From: Hymenopus coronatus
Lineage: Eukaryota; Arthropoda; Insecta; Mantodea; Hymenopodidae
Length of the DNA stretch: 64,000 nucleotides
NCBI GenBank assembly: GCA_030762935.1
Contig: CM060890.1
Location: forward strand, 149,878,129-149,942,128
Direction: 5' to 3'
How positions within the stretch are numbered: the first letter of the stretch is position 1; every line of letters begins with the position of its first letter. The notes beneath the pieces are model-generated. The model ran no database searches. It was given only the letters and a program-made list of their open reading frames with translations, and was not told the origin of the DNA. Position numbers and translations under genes: made by a program. This document shows positions 25,783-36,147 of the stretch, piece by piece.

Positions 25783-25900
25783 GAAATTTTTTGATGAAGG
25801 GAGTATCAAAAACATGCGTTTTTGGTGGAATCTCGAAATCGAATTTTTGGATGCAATATATACCTTCTCTATGTACTATATACATAGTATACGTGTAGAG
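25783..25900 (+). mobile_element. Family E element, right part of the array-split copy
   Basis: It carries the family 3-prime module (AAACATGCGTTTTTGGTGG, AATCTCGAAATCGAATTTTT) and the terminal palindrome around 25869-25900 (TACTATATACATAGTATA). It completes the copy that begins at 18035, so about 7.1 kb of array separates the two halves of one element. Confidence 0.75.
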
Positions 25901-26335
25901 AAAGTAAAAATGTCCGTATATGTCTGTGGACAGCATAGCTCAAGGTCGATAAGTCCGTTAAATACCAAACTTGGTATTTAAGTTCAATAACCTCCAAGGA
26001 TGAGACACAAAGATTTTCAAGAAATTCTCTACGCACTATGGCAATTTTTTTGAAAATTTTGATTTCTTGTAAAACGGTTATAGCATATTAAAGATATTCA
26101 CAACACAAATAAAATGTAGGTATATTTTGAATTTTCTGAGAATGGCCCCTAAAGAACCCTTTATTCTGGACGATTTTCTTTTAATTTTGCATAAGTAATA
26201 AAATAGTAAGAGATAGAAAAGAAACTCACTGCACAAAAAATGTAGAGCTTCCCAAAAGGCACAATTTGTCATAAAATGCTTTCATTGGAGCTGACCGTTT
26301 TAGAAATATTCCTTGTTTTTGATTTCAGGTAAATA
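25880..26335 (-). mobile_element. Family E element, reverse truncated copy
   Basis: It reads outward from the shared palindrome: AGAGAAAGTAAAAATGTCC, GTCTGTGGACAGCATAGCTC, CCAAGGATGAGACACAAAG, then GCTGACCGTTTTAGAAATATT. It ends within the family at about 26335, and 26336-26500 shows nothing I recognise. Confidence 0.65.
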
Positions 26336-26504
26336 CAAGAAGCTGGTGGCCTGCATGGAACTCATAGGAGAATGAGCCGTCAAGCTACCGCTTTGGACGA
26401 TAAAAACTTGCTGTTCCAGATTGTGTGAAGGAACAGTTACTTGATGATGCTTATGTGGGGCATGTACCTGCCTGCCTTACCCAAATAACTATCAAGGCAT
26501 CTAT

Positions 26505-27630
26505 TGTATTGCACCCAAAAATTCCATGCATAGATCTCACCAGAAACACATGCTTTCAGAGTCCCTGAACACAAAAAGCTCATGTATTCCATTCACATGA
26601 CTTTCTCTACATCTCTGCCAAAAATTACTGTTAAAAAACTTATGTTTCTTTTTACTTCATGCTAATCGAGAAGCAGTTAGCAGAAATATCTTATTACTTG
26701 CTTCCTTGTAAGTAGAAGCGAAACAAGGGAGTACCATAGGTTAAAGTGATAGTCAAAAGCTGGTTGCTATGTGACAAACTTCCTTGATTTGTATGGCCAG
26801 AAGTTGACAAATTCCCGTATGAGAAAAGCATAAGTATTTTAAAGTTGAAAGCAATTACAAGGAATATCTCAAAAACGATCCACCCCACAAAAAATCTATA
26901 GAAGCGAAACAAGGGAGTACCATAGGTTAAAGTGATAGTCAAAAGCTGGTTGCTATGTGACAGAACTTCCTTGATTTGTATGGCCAGAAGTTGACAAATT
27001 CCCGTATGAGAAAAGCATAAGTATTTTAAAGTTGAAAGCAATTACAAGGAATATCTCAAAAACGATCCACCCCACAAAAAATCTATATAAGATAAATTGT
27101 GTGTTTCAACGAGCTCTACATTTCCTGTTAGGTAAGTTTTTGTGTATCTCTTACGGTTTAACAGTTATGCAAAATTCCGTAAAATTCATCCAGAATAGTC
27201 TTTAGAAACTATTCCCAGAAAATTCAAGATGTGCATTTTTTTTGTCAGGTAAATATCTTTAATATACGATATTTTAATCAAAATTGCTAGAGCCATTTTT
27301 GAAAAAATCAGAATTTCCCAAAATTTTCTACGTAAAGGGTAGTTGGGGTGGAGAGATTTTCTTGAAAAATCTTCTTGTCGCATCATTGGAAGATACTGAA
27401 CCTATTACCAAATTTAATATTTAACGGACTTTTCGCTTTTGAGCAGCTATGCTGTCCACAGACAAACCCACACGCGCGCGCCTTTCTCCCAAAATGCTTT
27501 TTTTTTTTTGGATTCAAGAGGACCCAAAACATGCATTTCCGGGGAAATCTCGGTATCTATTTTTTGAGTGCATGCAATACTTTCTCTATATGCTATGTAC
27601 ATAGTACGTGTAGAGAAAGTAAAAAACATT
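26505..27630 (+). mobile_element. Family E element, full-length copy with internal duplication
   Basis: The most complete copy. A reversed module (GCACCCAAAAATTCC to GAGTCCCTGAACAC) lies at the left and the forward module (GGACCCAAAACATGCATTTC) at the right, so the ends are inverted repeats of each other. The right end closes in a palindrome at about 27586-27625 (CTATGTACATAGTACGTG within CTTTCTCTA / TAGAGAAAG). Extra length comes from a 186-bp tandem duplication at 26715-27087. At its internal CA site it has only CAAACCCACACGCGCGCGC. Confidence 0.75.
26715..27087 (+). repeat. 186-bp tandem duplication inside family E
   Basis: 26715-26900 and 26901-27087 are the same sequence, from GAAGCGAAACAAGGGAGTAC to CACAAAAAATCTATA. 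They differ by a single inserted base (GTGACAAAC versus GTGACAGAAC). The near identity points to a recent event in this copy; other family copies have one. Confidence 0.92.
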
Positions 27631-28325
27631 TTTAGAAAAATGTCCATGTGTGTCTGTGGACAGCATAGCTCAAAAACGAAAAGTCCGTTTAATATCAAAC
27701 TTGAAATTTAAGTTCAGTATCTTCCAAGGATGCGACCTGAAGATTTTCAAGAAAATCTCCCTACTCCAAACTACCCTTTACATGGATCGTTTTTAATTTT
27801 TTTTGATTTTCTCAAAAATGAGCCTAACTATTTTGATTAAAATATCCTATCCACAACACAAATAAAATGTATATTTTCACTTTTTTTGAGAACAGTCACT
27901 GAAAAGTACTTTATTCTGTTTCATTTTTGTACAATTTTCATAGCGGTTAAACCATAAGATGTAGACAAAAGCTTACTACACAAAAAAATAGATCTAGTTG
28001 AAACACACAATTTATACATGCTTGTTATTGATTTCAATTTTAAAATACTTATACTTTTCTCAAACAGGAAGTGTCCGATTTTCGTTCGCTCTACTCCTGG
28101 CCAATCAAAGAAGCCAATTTCTTGACATAAAGATAGCTTTTAAAACATTTGACTATCACTTTAGCATAGCACTTTCTTTTAGTTCCCTTCTACTTATAAG
28201 GAACTAAGTAATAAGAACATTCTGCTAATGTTTCTTTCCATTAGCATGCTGAAGAAAGAAGAATTTTTTCTAAGAAGTTTGTTTGCAGAAAAGTTTGAGA
28301 AAGTCATATGAGTGCAACACATTAA
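27605..28325 (-). mobile_element. Family E element, reverse copy joined at the palindrome
   Basis: It shares the palindrome with the preceding forward copy and runs in the opposite sense through GTCTGTGGACAGCATAGCTC, CCAAGGATGCGACCTGAAG, TCAAACAGGAAGTGTCCG and CTATCACTTTAGCATAGC to GAGAAAGTCATATGAGTG. Unlike the forward copy it lacks the 3-prime module next to the palindrome. A further reverse fragment follows at 28326-28455 (CATCTTCCAAAGATGC). Confidence 0.7.
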
Positions 28326-28455
28326 ATTGTTTAAACTCAACATCTTCCAAAGATGCAAAACGAATATTTTGAAAATACCCCCCAAACTACCGTTTTTGAT
28401 TTTCTGTGATGTAAATGGCTGTGATGATTAAAGTAACACATGTTCTTGATATACA

Positions 28456-28813
28456 GAGCTTTGTAGTGTTAACATGCGCCTCGTTACATTTTTTTATAAC
28501 TTACAAAGTAACGCAATAAAACAATTCTTTCATAATATGATTAGTAAATAAAACAATAAAACCTGATACAAAAAAGTAATAATAATAACAATAATAATGT
28601 GCAGAGCTTTCCAAAGACGAAGAACACACATGAAGCAAACTCACTCAGAATTCACTGCTGTGACTTACAAGACACATACGAGTATTTACTGTAAAGACTC
28701 ACCTTCTGTCATTCAACATATTATGTTTGAATCATCCAAGATTGTTCAGTGTCGAATGTTGCCCTTTCGTATTTTCAACGTTCCCTCCTTTTCAGTGTTC
28801 ACTGGTTTATCTA
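28456..28813. other. AT-rich spacer, nothing recognised
   Basis: Low GC with A-rich runs (AATAATAATAACAATAATAA near 28580). Two short plus-strand open frames of 69-76 codons cross it but show no recognisable motif or repeat, and I do not call them. Confidence 0.5.
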
Positions 28814-29431
28814 CTAGCAGCAACTGAACGAGGTCAGGCAGTGAGCAATGCTAGATTGTGTTGTAGAGACCACGCAAGCCGACTGCATCACGTCATAGTT
28901 ATACTGTGTGTGTGCCGAACCTCAAGCCGGCAATAACGTGACCCCGGACCAAGCTGTAGTCATCATCTGCTAGCAGCAACTGAACGAGGCCAGGCAGTGA
29001 GCAATGCTAGATAGTGTTATAGAGACCTCGCAGGCCTACTGCATCACGTCATAGTTATACAGTGTGTGTACCGAACCTCAAGCCGGCAATTTCCTGTCCC
29101 TGCACCAAGCTGTAGTCATCATCTACTAGCAGCAACTGAACGAGACCAAGCAGTGAGCAATGCTAGATAGTGTTGTAGAGAGCACGCAAGCCTACTCCAT
29201 CACGTCATAGTTATACTGTGTGTGTACCGAACCTCAAGCAGGCAATTTCTGACACTGGACCAAGCTGTAGTCATCTTCTGCTAGCAGCAACTGAACGTGG
29301 TCAGGCAGTGAGCAATGCTAGATAGTGGTGTAGAGACCACGCAAGCCTACTGCATCATGTCATAGTTATACTCTGTGTGTACCGAACCTCAAGCCGGCAA
29401 TTTCCTGACCCCGGACCGAGCTGTGACCATG
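28814..29431 (+). repeat. 156-bp tandem repeat, four copies
   Basis: Units begin with CTAGCAGCAACTGAACG at 28814, 28970, 29126 and 29281 (spacing 156, 156, 155). Each contains GAGCAATGCTAGAT, CATCACGTCATAGTTATAC and GAACCTCAAGC. Copies differ by a few percent. The CATCACGTCATAG segment holds a CRE-like ACGTCA half. No frame stays open across units. Confidence 0.9.
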
Positions 29432-29439
29432 ACAAATGA

Positions 29440-29750
29440 AATGTAGATGTTCAATTTTCGGGAATAGCATATGAAGTGCTCTTCATTCTAGAGGTCTTTG
29501 GCACAACTGATAAACCGAAAGATACAGAGAAATGTTAATGCATATACATGTAAATCTCTATAAAACACCTTTCATGTCAAATTTATTTATTTATTTATTA
29601 TTTTTTTTTTGAAACTAACCATTTCCCAGATATTCCTTTTTATTAGTTTAAAAAACATTCAAAACTTATATTGTTTCAATTGCGAGGTAATTATTGCGAT
29701 GTCCTCACCAGATTTTAAAGTTTTGACTATCACTTTAGCCTAGTATGTTC
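29440..29750 (-). mobile_element. Family E fragment, reverse, highly decayed
   Basis: Landmarks remain on the minus strand (GCTAAAGTGATAGTCAAAAC near 29720-29745 and a decayed AAAAGGAATATCTGGGAAATG near 29620-29640). Between them is an AT tract (TTTATTTATTTATTATTTTT, 29580-29612). Confidence 0.45.
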
Positions 29751-29928
29751 ACCTATTTGCTCTATCTACAACGAATTATGTAACAATATTATATTAATAA
29801 CTAGGTCCAAAAGTCTAGCTTTATTAATGAGTGGGTTAAGTTAGATCACGACCGCGAGGAGTCATATAAGACCCGGGGCTGGGGAGGGGCACACGAAAAA
29901 AACAACAACAAAATAACTTACGAGTTCT

Positions 29929-30252
29929 TTAAATATAATGCGGCCATAACCACAGAAGGGCTTGGTTCGTAAGGCGTAGCTGATTGTTTACATCTGCGTT
30001 AGTGGACGCTTCCTTTTTCTTCATCATGTCCTCCATCGTGGCTTTTAATCCCACTCCTGACACCAGAGTAACAAAAACTGTGTGTTTCTTAAACAACTCC
30101 ACAAACTGATTACGGTCAAAATCTGACTCTCCTCAATGCTCTTGTAACAATTCTGCCACATACTTTCGTTTCCATGTTCGCTGCGGCGACTACTACTGCT
30201 TGTAACAAATATCCCGAAGAAACTGAAATTCAGCTGTACGCTTCGTTACCAT
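29929..30252 (-). pseudogene. Unidentified 108-codon coding remnant with three in-frame stops
   Basis: One minus-strand frame runs from ATG at 30250-30252 to TAA at 29929-29931 with only three internal stops: an adjacent TAG TAG pair and one TGA. The last 67 codons are uninterrupted and look protein-like (FVELFKKHTVFVTLVSGVGL, then KATMEDMMKKKEASTNADV), with charged and hydrophobic residues mixed and no low complexity. All three stops can be explained by single C-to-T changes (CAG CAG and CGA), which fits decay of a once coding segment. A splice-donor-like GTAAGT follows 12 bases after the stop, on the same strand. I do not recognise the family; it could be an exon of a host gene or part of a mobile element. 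No signal peptide or membrane segment is evident. Confidence 0.5.
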
Positions 30253-30267
30253 GAGATAGGAAATTTC

Positions 30268-30470
30268 CAGAAGCCACGTTGAACACCGCAGGTTACACAA
30301 ACTCAATCAGGTGTAACAATACCGACTTCGACGTCAAAAAACCTTACGAAAACAGCATATCCACGCGCACAGCTGCAATACCACCATTGCATTGCCGCCA
30401 GCACACGTGTCCACTAACATTGGATGCCAACGATCACTTGTGACTGACGAAACAAGCCGTACGATTACGG
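30268..30470. repeat. Diverged repeat shared with 37741-37900
   Basis: Short collinear matches to 37741-37900 occur in the same order: GCCACGTTGA/GCCACGTCGA, GTGTAACAAT, GACGTCAAAA/GATGTCAAAA, GTGTCCACTAAC and AACAAGCCGT/GCAAGCCGT. The function is unknown. It lies just upstream (on the minus strand) of the pseudogene start, so it may be a flanking part of the same sequence. Confidence 0.45.
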
Positions 30471-30602
30471 CGCAGGGCGTAAACTGTAGCACGACGGAAA
30501 GTGTTAATGTTTACTGTAACCTAAAACACAGCTGTTGTAAATGGTTAATCTTAAAGAACTGTTCACAGCATCTTACGTTACGTTTCCACTGCATGATTGT
30601 CA

Positions 30603-32870
30603 TAAAAACGCTAGACTACTCAAAAAGAGTCATGTTACATGTGGCACATCAACTCTAACCTCTTACTACTCACCATAAAGTCTCACTGTGGCATTAACTT
30701 GAACTCTAAACCGCTCATAGTCTAGTTACGTGTAGTACATCAACCTTGGGCTACTCAGAATGACTCATGTTGCACGTGGCACATCAACTCGAATCTCGGA
30801 CTACTCACAGAGAGTAGCTTGCATTTGGCACACCAACTCGAACCTCGGACTACTCACAAAGAGACATGTTGTATGTGGCACATCAGCTTGAACCTCGGAA
30901 TACTCATAAAGAGAAGTGTTGCATGTGGCACATCAACCCGAACCTCGGACTACTCACAAAGAGACATGTTGCATGTGGCACATAAACTCAAACCTCGGAC
31001 TACTCACAAAGAGACATGTTGCATGTGGCACAGCAACTCAAACTTCAGACTACTCACAAAGAGACATATTGTATTAGCACAACAACTCGAACCTCGGACT
31101 AAACAAAAAGAGACATGTTAAATGTGGCACACAACTCGGACCTCGGACTACTCACAAATAACAGCTTGTCATGTGACACATCAACTCGAACTCCGGACTA
31201 CTCACAAAGACATGTTATATGCGACACATCAACTCGAACTCCGGACTACTCACAAAGAGAGTTCTCACATGTGACAGATCAACTCGAACCCCGGAATACT
31301 CACAAAGACATGTTATATGCGACACATCAACTCGAACTCCGGACTACTCACAAAGAGCGTTCTCACATGTGACAGATCAACTCGAACCCACTACTCACAA
31401 AGACATGTTATATGTGACACATCAACTCGAACCCCGCACTACTCACAAAGAATCTCCCCACATGTGACACATGGTTTCGAAGCCCGATCTACTTACAAAG
31501 AGCCTGCCCACCTGTGACACATGGTTTCGAAGCCTGGACTACTCACAAAGAACCTCCTCACCTATGACACATGGTTTCGAAGCGCGGACTACTCACAAAG
31601 AGCCTCCCCACCTGTGACACATGGTTTCGAAGCCTGGACTACTCACAAAGAACCTCCTCACCTATGACACATGGTTTCGAAGCCCGGACTACTCACAAAG
31701 AACCTCCCTAACTCTGCCATATGGTTTCGAAGCGCTGACTACTCACAAAAAACCTCTCCAGGTGTCACACATGGTTTTGAAGCCCGGACTACTCACGAAG
31801 AGCCTCCTCACCTGTGACACATGGTTTCTAAGCCCGGACTGCTCACAAAGAGCCTCCCCTCCTGTGACACATGGATTCGAAATCCGGACTACTCACAAAT
31901 TGCGTTCTGACATGTGACACATGGTTTCGAAGCCCGCACTACTCACAAAGAACGTTCTAACATGTGACACGTGGTTTCCAAGCCTGCACTACTCACAAAG
32001 AGCGTTCTGACAAGTGACACATGGTTTCGAAGCCCGGACTACTCACAAAGAGCGTTTTGACATGTGACTCATGGTTTCCAAGCCCGGACTACTCACAAAG
32101 AGCGTTTCTGACATGTGACACATGGTTTCGAAGCCCGGACTACTCACAAAGGGAGTTCTAACAAGTGACACATTGTTTTGAAGCCCGCAGTACTCACAAA
32201 GAACGTTCTGACATGTGACACGTGGTTTCGAAGTCCGGACTACTCACAAAGGGCGTTTTGATATGTGACTCATGGTTTCGAAGCCCGCACTACTCACGAA
32301 GAACGTTCTGACATGTGACACGTGTTTTCCAAGCCCGCACTACTCACAAAGAGCGTTTCTGACATGTGACTCATGGTTTCCAAGCCCGCACTACTCACAA
32401 ATTGCGTTCTGACATGTGACACATGGTTTCGAAGCCCGGGCTACTCACAAAGAGCGTTTCTGACATATGACACATGGTTTCGAAGCCCGGACTACTCACA
32501 AAGAGGGTTCTAACAAGTGACACATGGTTTTGAAGCCCGGACTACTCACAAAGAGGGTTCTAACAAGTGACACATGGTTTCGAAGCCCGGACTACTTACA
32601 AAGAGGGTTCTAACACAAGCGTCACATGGTTTCGAAGCCCGGACTACTCACAAAGAGGGTTCTAACAAGTGACACATGGTTTCGAAGCCCGGACTACTCA
32701 CAAAGAGGGTTCTAACAAGTGACACATGGTTTCGAAGCCCGGACTACTCTCAAAGAGGGTTCTAACAAGTGACACATGGTTTCGAAGCCCGGACTACTCA
32801 CAAAGAGGGTTCTAACAAGTGACACATGGTTTCGAAGCCCGGACTACTCACAAAGAGCCTCGTCACAAAT
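30603..32870 (+). repeat. 50-bp satellite with two subfamilies, about 45 copies
   Basis: The shared core is GACTACTCACAAAGAG every 50 bases. From 30603 to about 31460 units carry GGCACATCAACTCGAACCTC; from about 31460 to 32870 they carry GACACATGGTTTCGAAGCCC. The left edge is strongly diverged (missing and altered units before 30760). The right end at 32490-32850 is almost homogeneous, with GGGTTCTAACAAGTGACACA repeated in consecutive units. The array ends abruptly at about 32870. Short plus-strand frames across it are artefacts. Confidence 0.92.
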
Positions 32871-33124
32871 TCTGCCAAGCCTGGCAACCTTCCTTGTCTT
32901 GTTAACTTGTTATAACGTATTAGAGAGTAGGCCTGTTCAGCTTTTTAATGTTTGAGAAACCGCTGCCGAAAATAAGGGAGCTGGACTCATGCCCTATAAT
33001 TTGGGCGGTTATCTTCAATGATTACAAAACATACACGCGGTCCTATTATACCTCATGGTCAGGCTACTACCCGACCCAAAAAAGTAAACGCTCGCGGGCA
33101 GCGTTAAGTGAGTCATGGCGGATC
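32871..33124. other. Spacer, nothing recognised
   Basis: Mixed-composition sequence between the 50-bp satellite and the next family E copy. A 97-codon plus-strand open frame starting at 32948 runs into the element, and I see no domain in it. Confidence 0.45.
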
Positions 33125-33740
33125 CTCACACCACTTTCTCTACCTCTTCCACAAACAAGTATAGGCATTAGCAGAAATTGTCTCATTGCTTGCTTCCTTG
33201 TAAGTAGAAGCGAAATAAGGGAATACACTAGGATAAAGTGACAGTCAACTCTTTTAAAAGCTGCAATTGGAATTTCCTTCCCTTTACATCAACAGGATGA
33301 AAACAATTGAATAACGACTTCCCATTTGTGTATAAGCATAATCATTGAACATTTAAAAAGCAATAACGAGGGAAAATGTTTGGCTATAAGATATGTATTT
33401 TATCCGTTTAAACAAGATCTACACTTTTTGTCCATCTCTTACGGTTTGCTCAAGTCATCACAATTATTCCCAAATAATTCTACAAATACATTTTATTTCT
33501 TATATACATACATTTAATATAAGGCATTTTAATTGCAATTTAAAGCCCGCTTTTCAGAACATTCAAAATTTGGAAAAAATCTACCATGTAGAAGTAGGTT
33601 TGGACTAAGGATATTTTCCGGAAAATCTTGAAGGATTTCAAATATAAATACCAAAATTAAATATATAACGTTTATGTCAAGAGAGAGAAACACAGATATG
33701 TAGTTTCTCTACACGTACTATGTACCTACGTACTGTATAG
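33125..33740 (+). mobile_element. Family E element, degraded copy
   Basis: The family start is present (CACTTTCTCTACCTCTTCC, GCATTAGCAGAAATTGTC, TAAGTAGAAGCGAAATAAGG), and the middle is shortened. It ends in the palindrome at about 33703-33745 (CACGTACTATGTACCTACG). 33741-34127 shows nothing further that I recognise. Confidence 0.6.
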
Positions 33741-34127
33741 AGAATTAAGGTTCGAGCTACCACAACATCTACCGTATGCACCCGTGACTTGTTTTATTTC
33801 TAAACTTGAAAAAGATTCACGTCTAACGCAGAGGTCACCTCGCAAACTATTTTGAGGATCTTCCGAAATCCTACCTTTTGGAAGGCTCCGACAGTTTTAA
33901 ATTGGAGAAACGCTGTGAAAAGTATATCGAGCTAAAAGGAGATTATGTTAAAAATAAATAAAAATCTACTAAAAATAATTTGTTTTTATAAGGACTTATT
34001 GATTATGCAGAATATTAAAAAAACTAAAATTTTAACCACTGTACAATTGGCTAATGGGAAAGTGACAAACTGCTCCCAGATACTGCTTCCTCAGGGTGGC
34101 AAAAGTTGTATAATATTTCACATATGA

Positions 34128-34230
34128 TGTATTCCATTCAATGACTTTCTCCACCTGTTTGGCAAGCAAATCTTCTTATAAAAATTCTTATTTTAGCTTG
34201 TTCATGCTGATCGAGCTGGTTGCTGCCATG
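34128..34230 (+). mobile_element. Family E left-end fragment
   Basis: ATGTATTCCATTCAATGACT through CATGCTGATCGAGC matches the start of the 26505 copy. It is cut off where a non-LTR retrotransposon tail begins. Confidence 0.55.
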
Positions 34231-34260
34231 TGCAGTAAGCAGAGGGCTTCCCGTTTGTAA

Positions 34261-34745
34261 ATTCATAACATTAATATTAGACAAAAGGGATATATTCATC
34301 GTCCCAATGCCAATCTTCACAAAGGTGTGTACTATCAAACAATGAGCATATTTAATGCTCTCCCCAGTAATTTCAAGGAAAAAGTTAACAATTTCTAGAT
34401 TCTCTTAAGGAGCAGCTATGTAATAAATCATTTTACTCTTTACATGAGTATTTAAGTGACAAATTTGTTCCACAAAACGTTAATAATTAGTGTTTTATAA
34501 GTATTGCATTTTGTACATATTCGTGTGTGTGTGTGTGTTTTATATACGAATTAAGCTGCTGTATACTTAGACTTGCACGAATGTGTCAGATGCATTGTTT
34601 AGTATTTAACAATGACACAAGGTCTGTAAAGCCTGATCCTATCATATTTTACACTTTAGTATCTACATAATTGTAAATACTGTAACATATTTGTAAATAT
34701 GTATTGTGACTTGTACGCACTTGGGAGTGTAAATAAATATTAGTA
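34261..34745 (+). pseudogene. Non-LTR retrotransposon 3-prime end, frameshifted
   Basis: 34261-34395 translates to a C-terminal tail typical of LINE reverse-transcriptase proteins (IHRPNANLHKGVYYQ, then IFNALPSNFKEKVNNF). A one-base frameshift near 34395 moves the rest (CNKSFYSLHEYLSDKF) into another frame, ending about 34490. The 3-prime untranslated part has a TG tract (34522-34540) and ends with GTAAATAAATATTAG. The 5-prime side stops at an in-frame TAA at 34258, as in a 5-prime-truncated insertion. Only the tail is present; the catalytic domain is absent. Confidence 0.75.
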
Positions 34746-35014
34746 GCAACAATCATGTCATAATTAGAAAACTATTTCTGACATTACATAAGAAATTATA
34801 TTTATTTTTGATACTGTTTGTTTGTATGAGGAAGTACATATACTTTTATAGAGCACATTACGTATACTGCAGTGACAAAAGACAGATGATGTGTCTATTG
34901 TGCTGTTTTTGTAACACTAGAGCTTTATACATATATGTCTTGACAAGTTCTATGTTGAGTGGCTTCCTGGCCAAAACAAACGTAAAGCAGGCTATTTAAT
35001 CCACTCAGGTTGTA
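34746..35014. other. AT-rich spacer, nothing recognised
   Basis: No tandem period, no family E landmark and no coding motif that I can identify. One 63-codon open frame (34808-34999) has no recognisable content. Confidence 0.45.
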
Positions 35015-35205
35015 CTAAGATTTTGTCTATGTCTTACAGGTTACAGGTTATGTAAAGACCATCCACAATAAAGAAGACTTTTCACGGAAAACTAAAGCAA
35101 ATTTCTTAAACATATTATACTTTAATCTCAATCGTTAATTTTTGAGAAAACTGAAGACTTATCTGTGTAAATGACAATTTAGGTTGACGGGATTTTCTTG
35201 ACAAT
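35015..35205 (+). mobile_element. Family E internal fragment
   Basis: The landmarks TTTTGTCTATGTCTTACAGG, CCACAATAAAGAAGAC, TTAATTTTTGAGAAAACTG and GGGATTTTCTTGACAAT appear in family order. Both ends are missing. Confidence 0.5.
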
Positions 35206-35209
35206 GTAG

Positions 35210-35905
35210 CTCAACTATTAAAGCACAGTGGAATGGCCGAGATTAGACAATTTCCACCAATCGCGTTCATCTGACTAGAGCAATATTCTCGAAACATCTT
35301 ATCGCAGCTGATGTTCATTTCTTTGAAATCTTGTCGCCCCTGACGTTCCTTTGTTTAATCTCCTGTCTTGGTAACAAGGTGACAGACAATCTTCACTTTT
35401 AATAACTGTCAGTTGCACAATTGTACTTTCAACTTATTCAGTTATAATGCTTATTTAAAGTTTTATCCAGTTCATAATGTATTTAGTTGAAAAAAGGAGT
35501 GATAATAATCTTTATTTGTATTTCTTTTGTATGAGATGATTGCAATAACCTGAAATAAAATAAAGTTTGTTTCCATTTCATGTATTAGTTATTAAGAGCT
35601 GATATAATATAATTGTTTCCTATTTCAATTGTTGCTATCGATATTCGTGCATTGGGTGCAGGCACGGTCGGCCAAGTCATAATTCAGGAGGCCGTGATTA
35701 AAGAAAAACCATTGTGTAAATAAAGATGGTGGTGATGTAGCATTTGAGAACTAGTGTAAGTGTTACAATGATATAATAACGTTATGAAGTGCAACTGGTG
35801 GTGCCGGGAGAGAGGCTTCACCACTTGAAGCCCGAGATCGTCAACAATAATTATCGACAAGATGAAAACACTCGATTCATTATTTATGAGAATCTTTGCC
35901 ACACA
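35210..35905 (+). repeat. Dispersed repeat F, copy without a family E insertion
   Basis: 35210-35697 matches 38572-39055 closely, from CTCAACTA to GTCATAATTCAGGAGGCCGT. The match resumes at about 35713 (AAATAAAGATGGTGGTGATG) with 39925 of the other copy. The other copy therefore contains an insertion at this point (family E, 39068-39920). No coding content is recognised. Confidence 0.75.
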
Positions 35906-35914
35906 ATAAACTTG

Positions 35915-36118
35915 ATTACCAAATTTAATATTTAGCAGCGATTTTGTGTTTGATCTATGCTATCCATAGACACAGTGGCCTTTTTCTAAAAGTGGTTTTC
36001 TTCTGGATTCACGGGTCCTCAAAACATATATTTCCGTAATCTCGGCATCGAACTACAATATAATGGACTGCAATACCTTCTACCTACATTGTACATTCGT
36101 GGTAGAGAAAGTAAAAAG
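35915..36118 (+). mobile_element. Family E right-end fragment
   Basis: It contains CCAAATTTAATATTTAGC, GATCTATGCTATCCATAGAC, CAAAACATATATTTCCG and the terminal GTAGAGAAAGTAAAAAG. The CA site holds only ACACAGTGG. Confidence 0.6.
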
Positions 36119-36147
36119 GAATTGGTATGAATACATTAATTTCTGTC

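Noticed and set aside
28597..28936. Small plus-strand genes of 69-76 codons
   Set aside because: No recognisable motif, overlapping frames, and the second runs into a tandem repeat.
30603..32870. CENP-B box in the 50-bp satellite (TTTCGAAGCCCGG)
   Set aside because: The spacing and the required A between TTCG and CGGG do not fit the CENP-B core.
30603..32870. CRISPR array (regular spacing of repeats)
   Set aside because: The units are contiguous 50-bp repeats with no unique spacers, in a eukaryotic context without cas genes.
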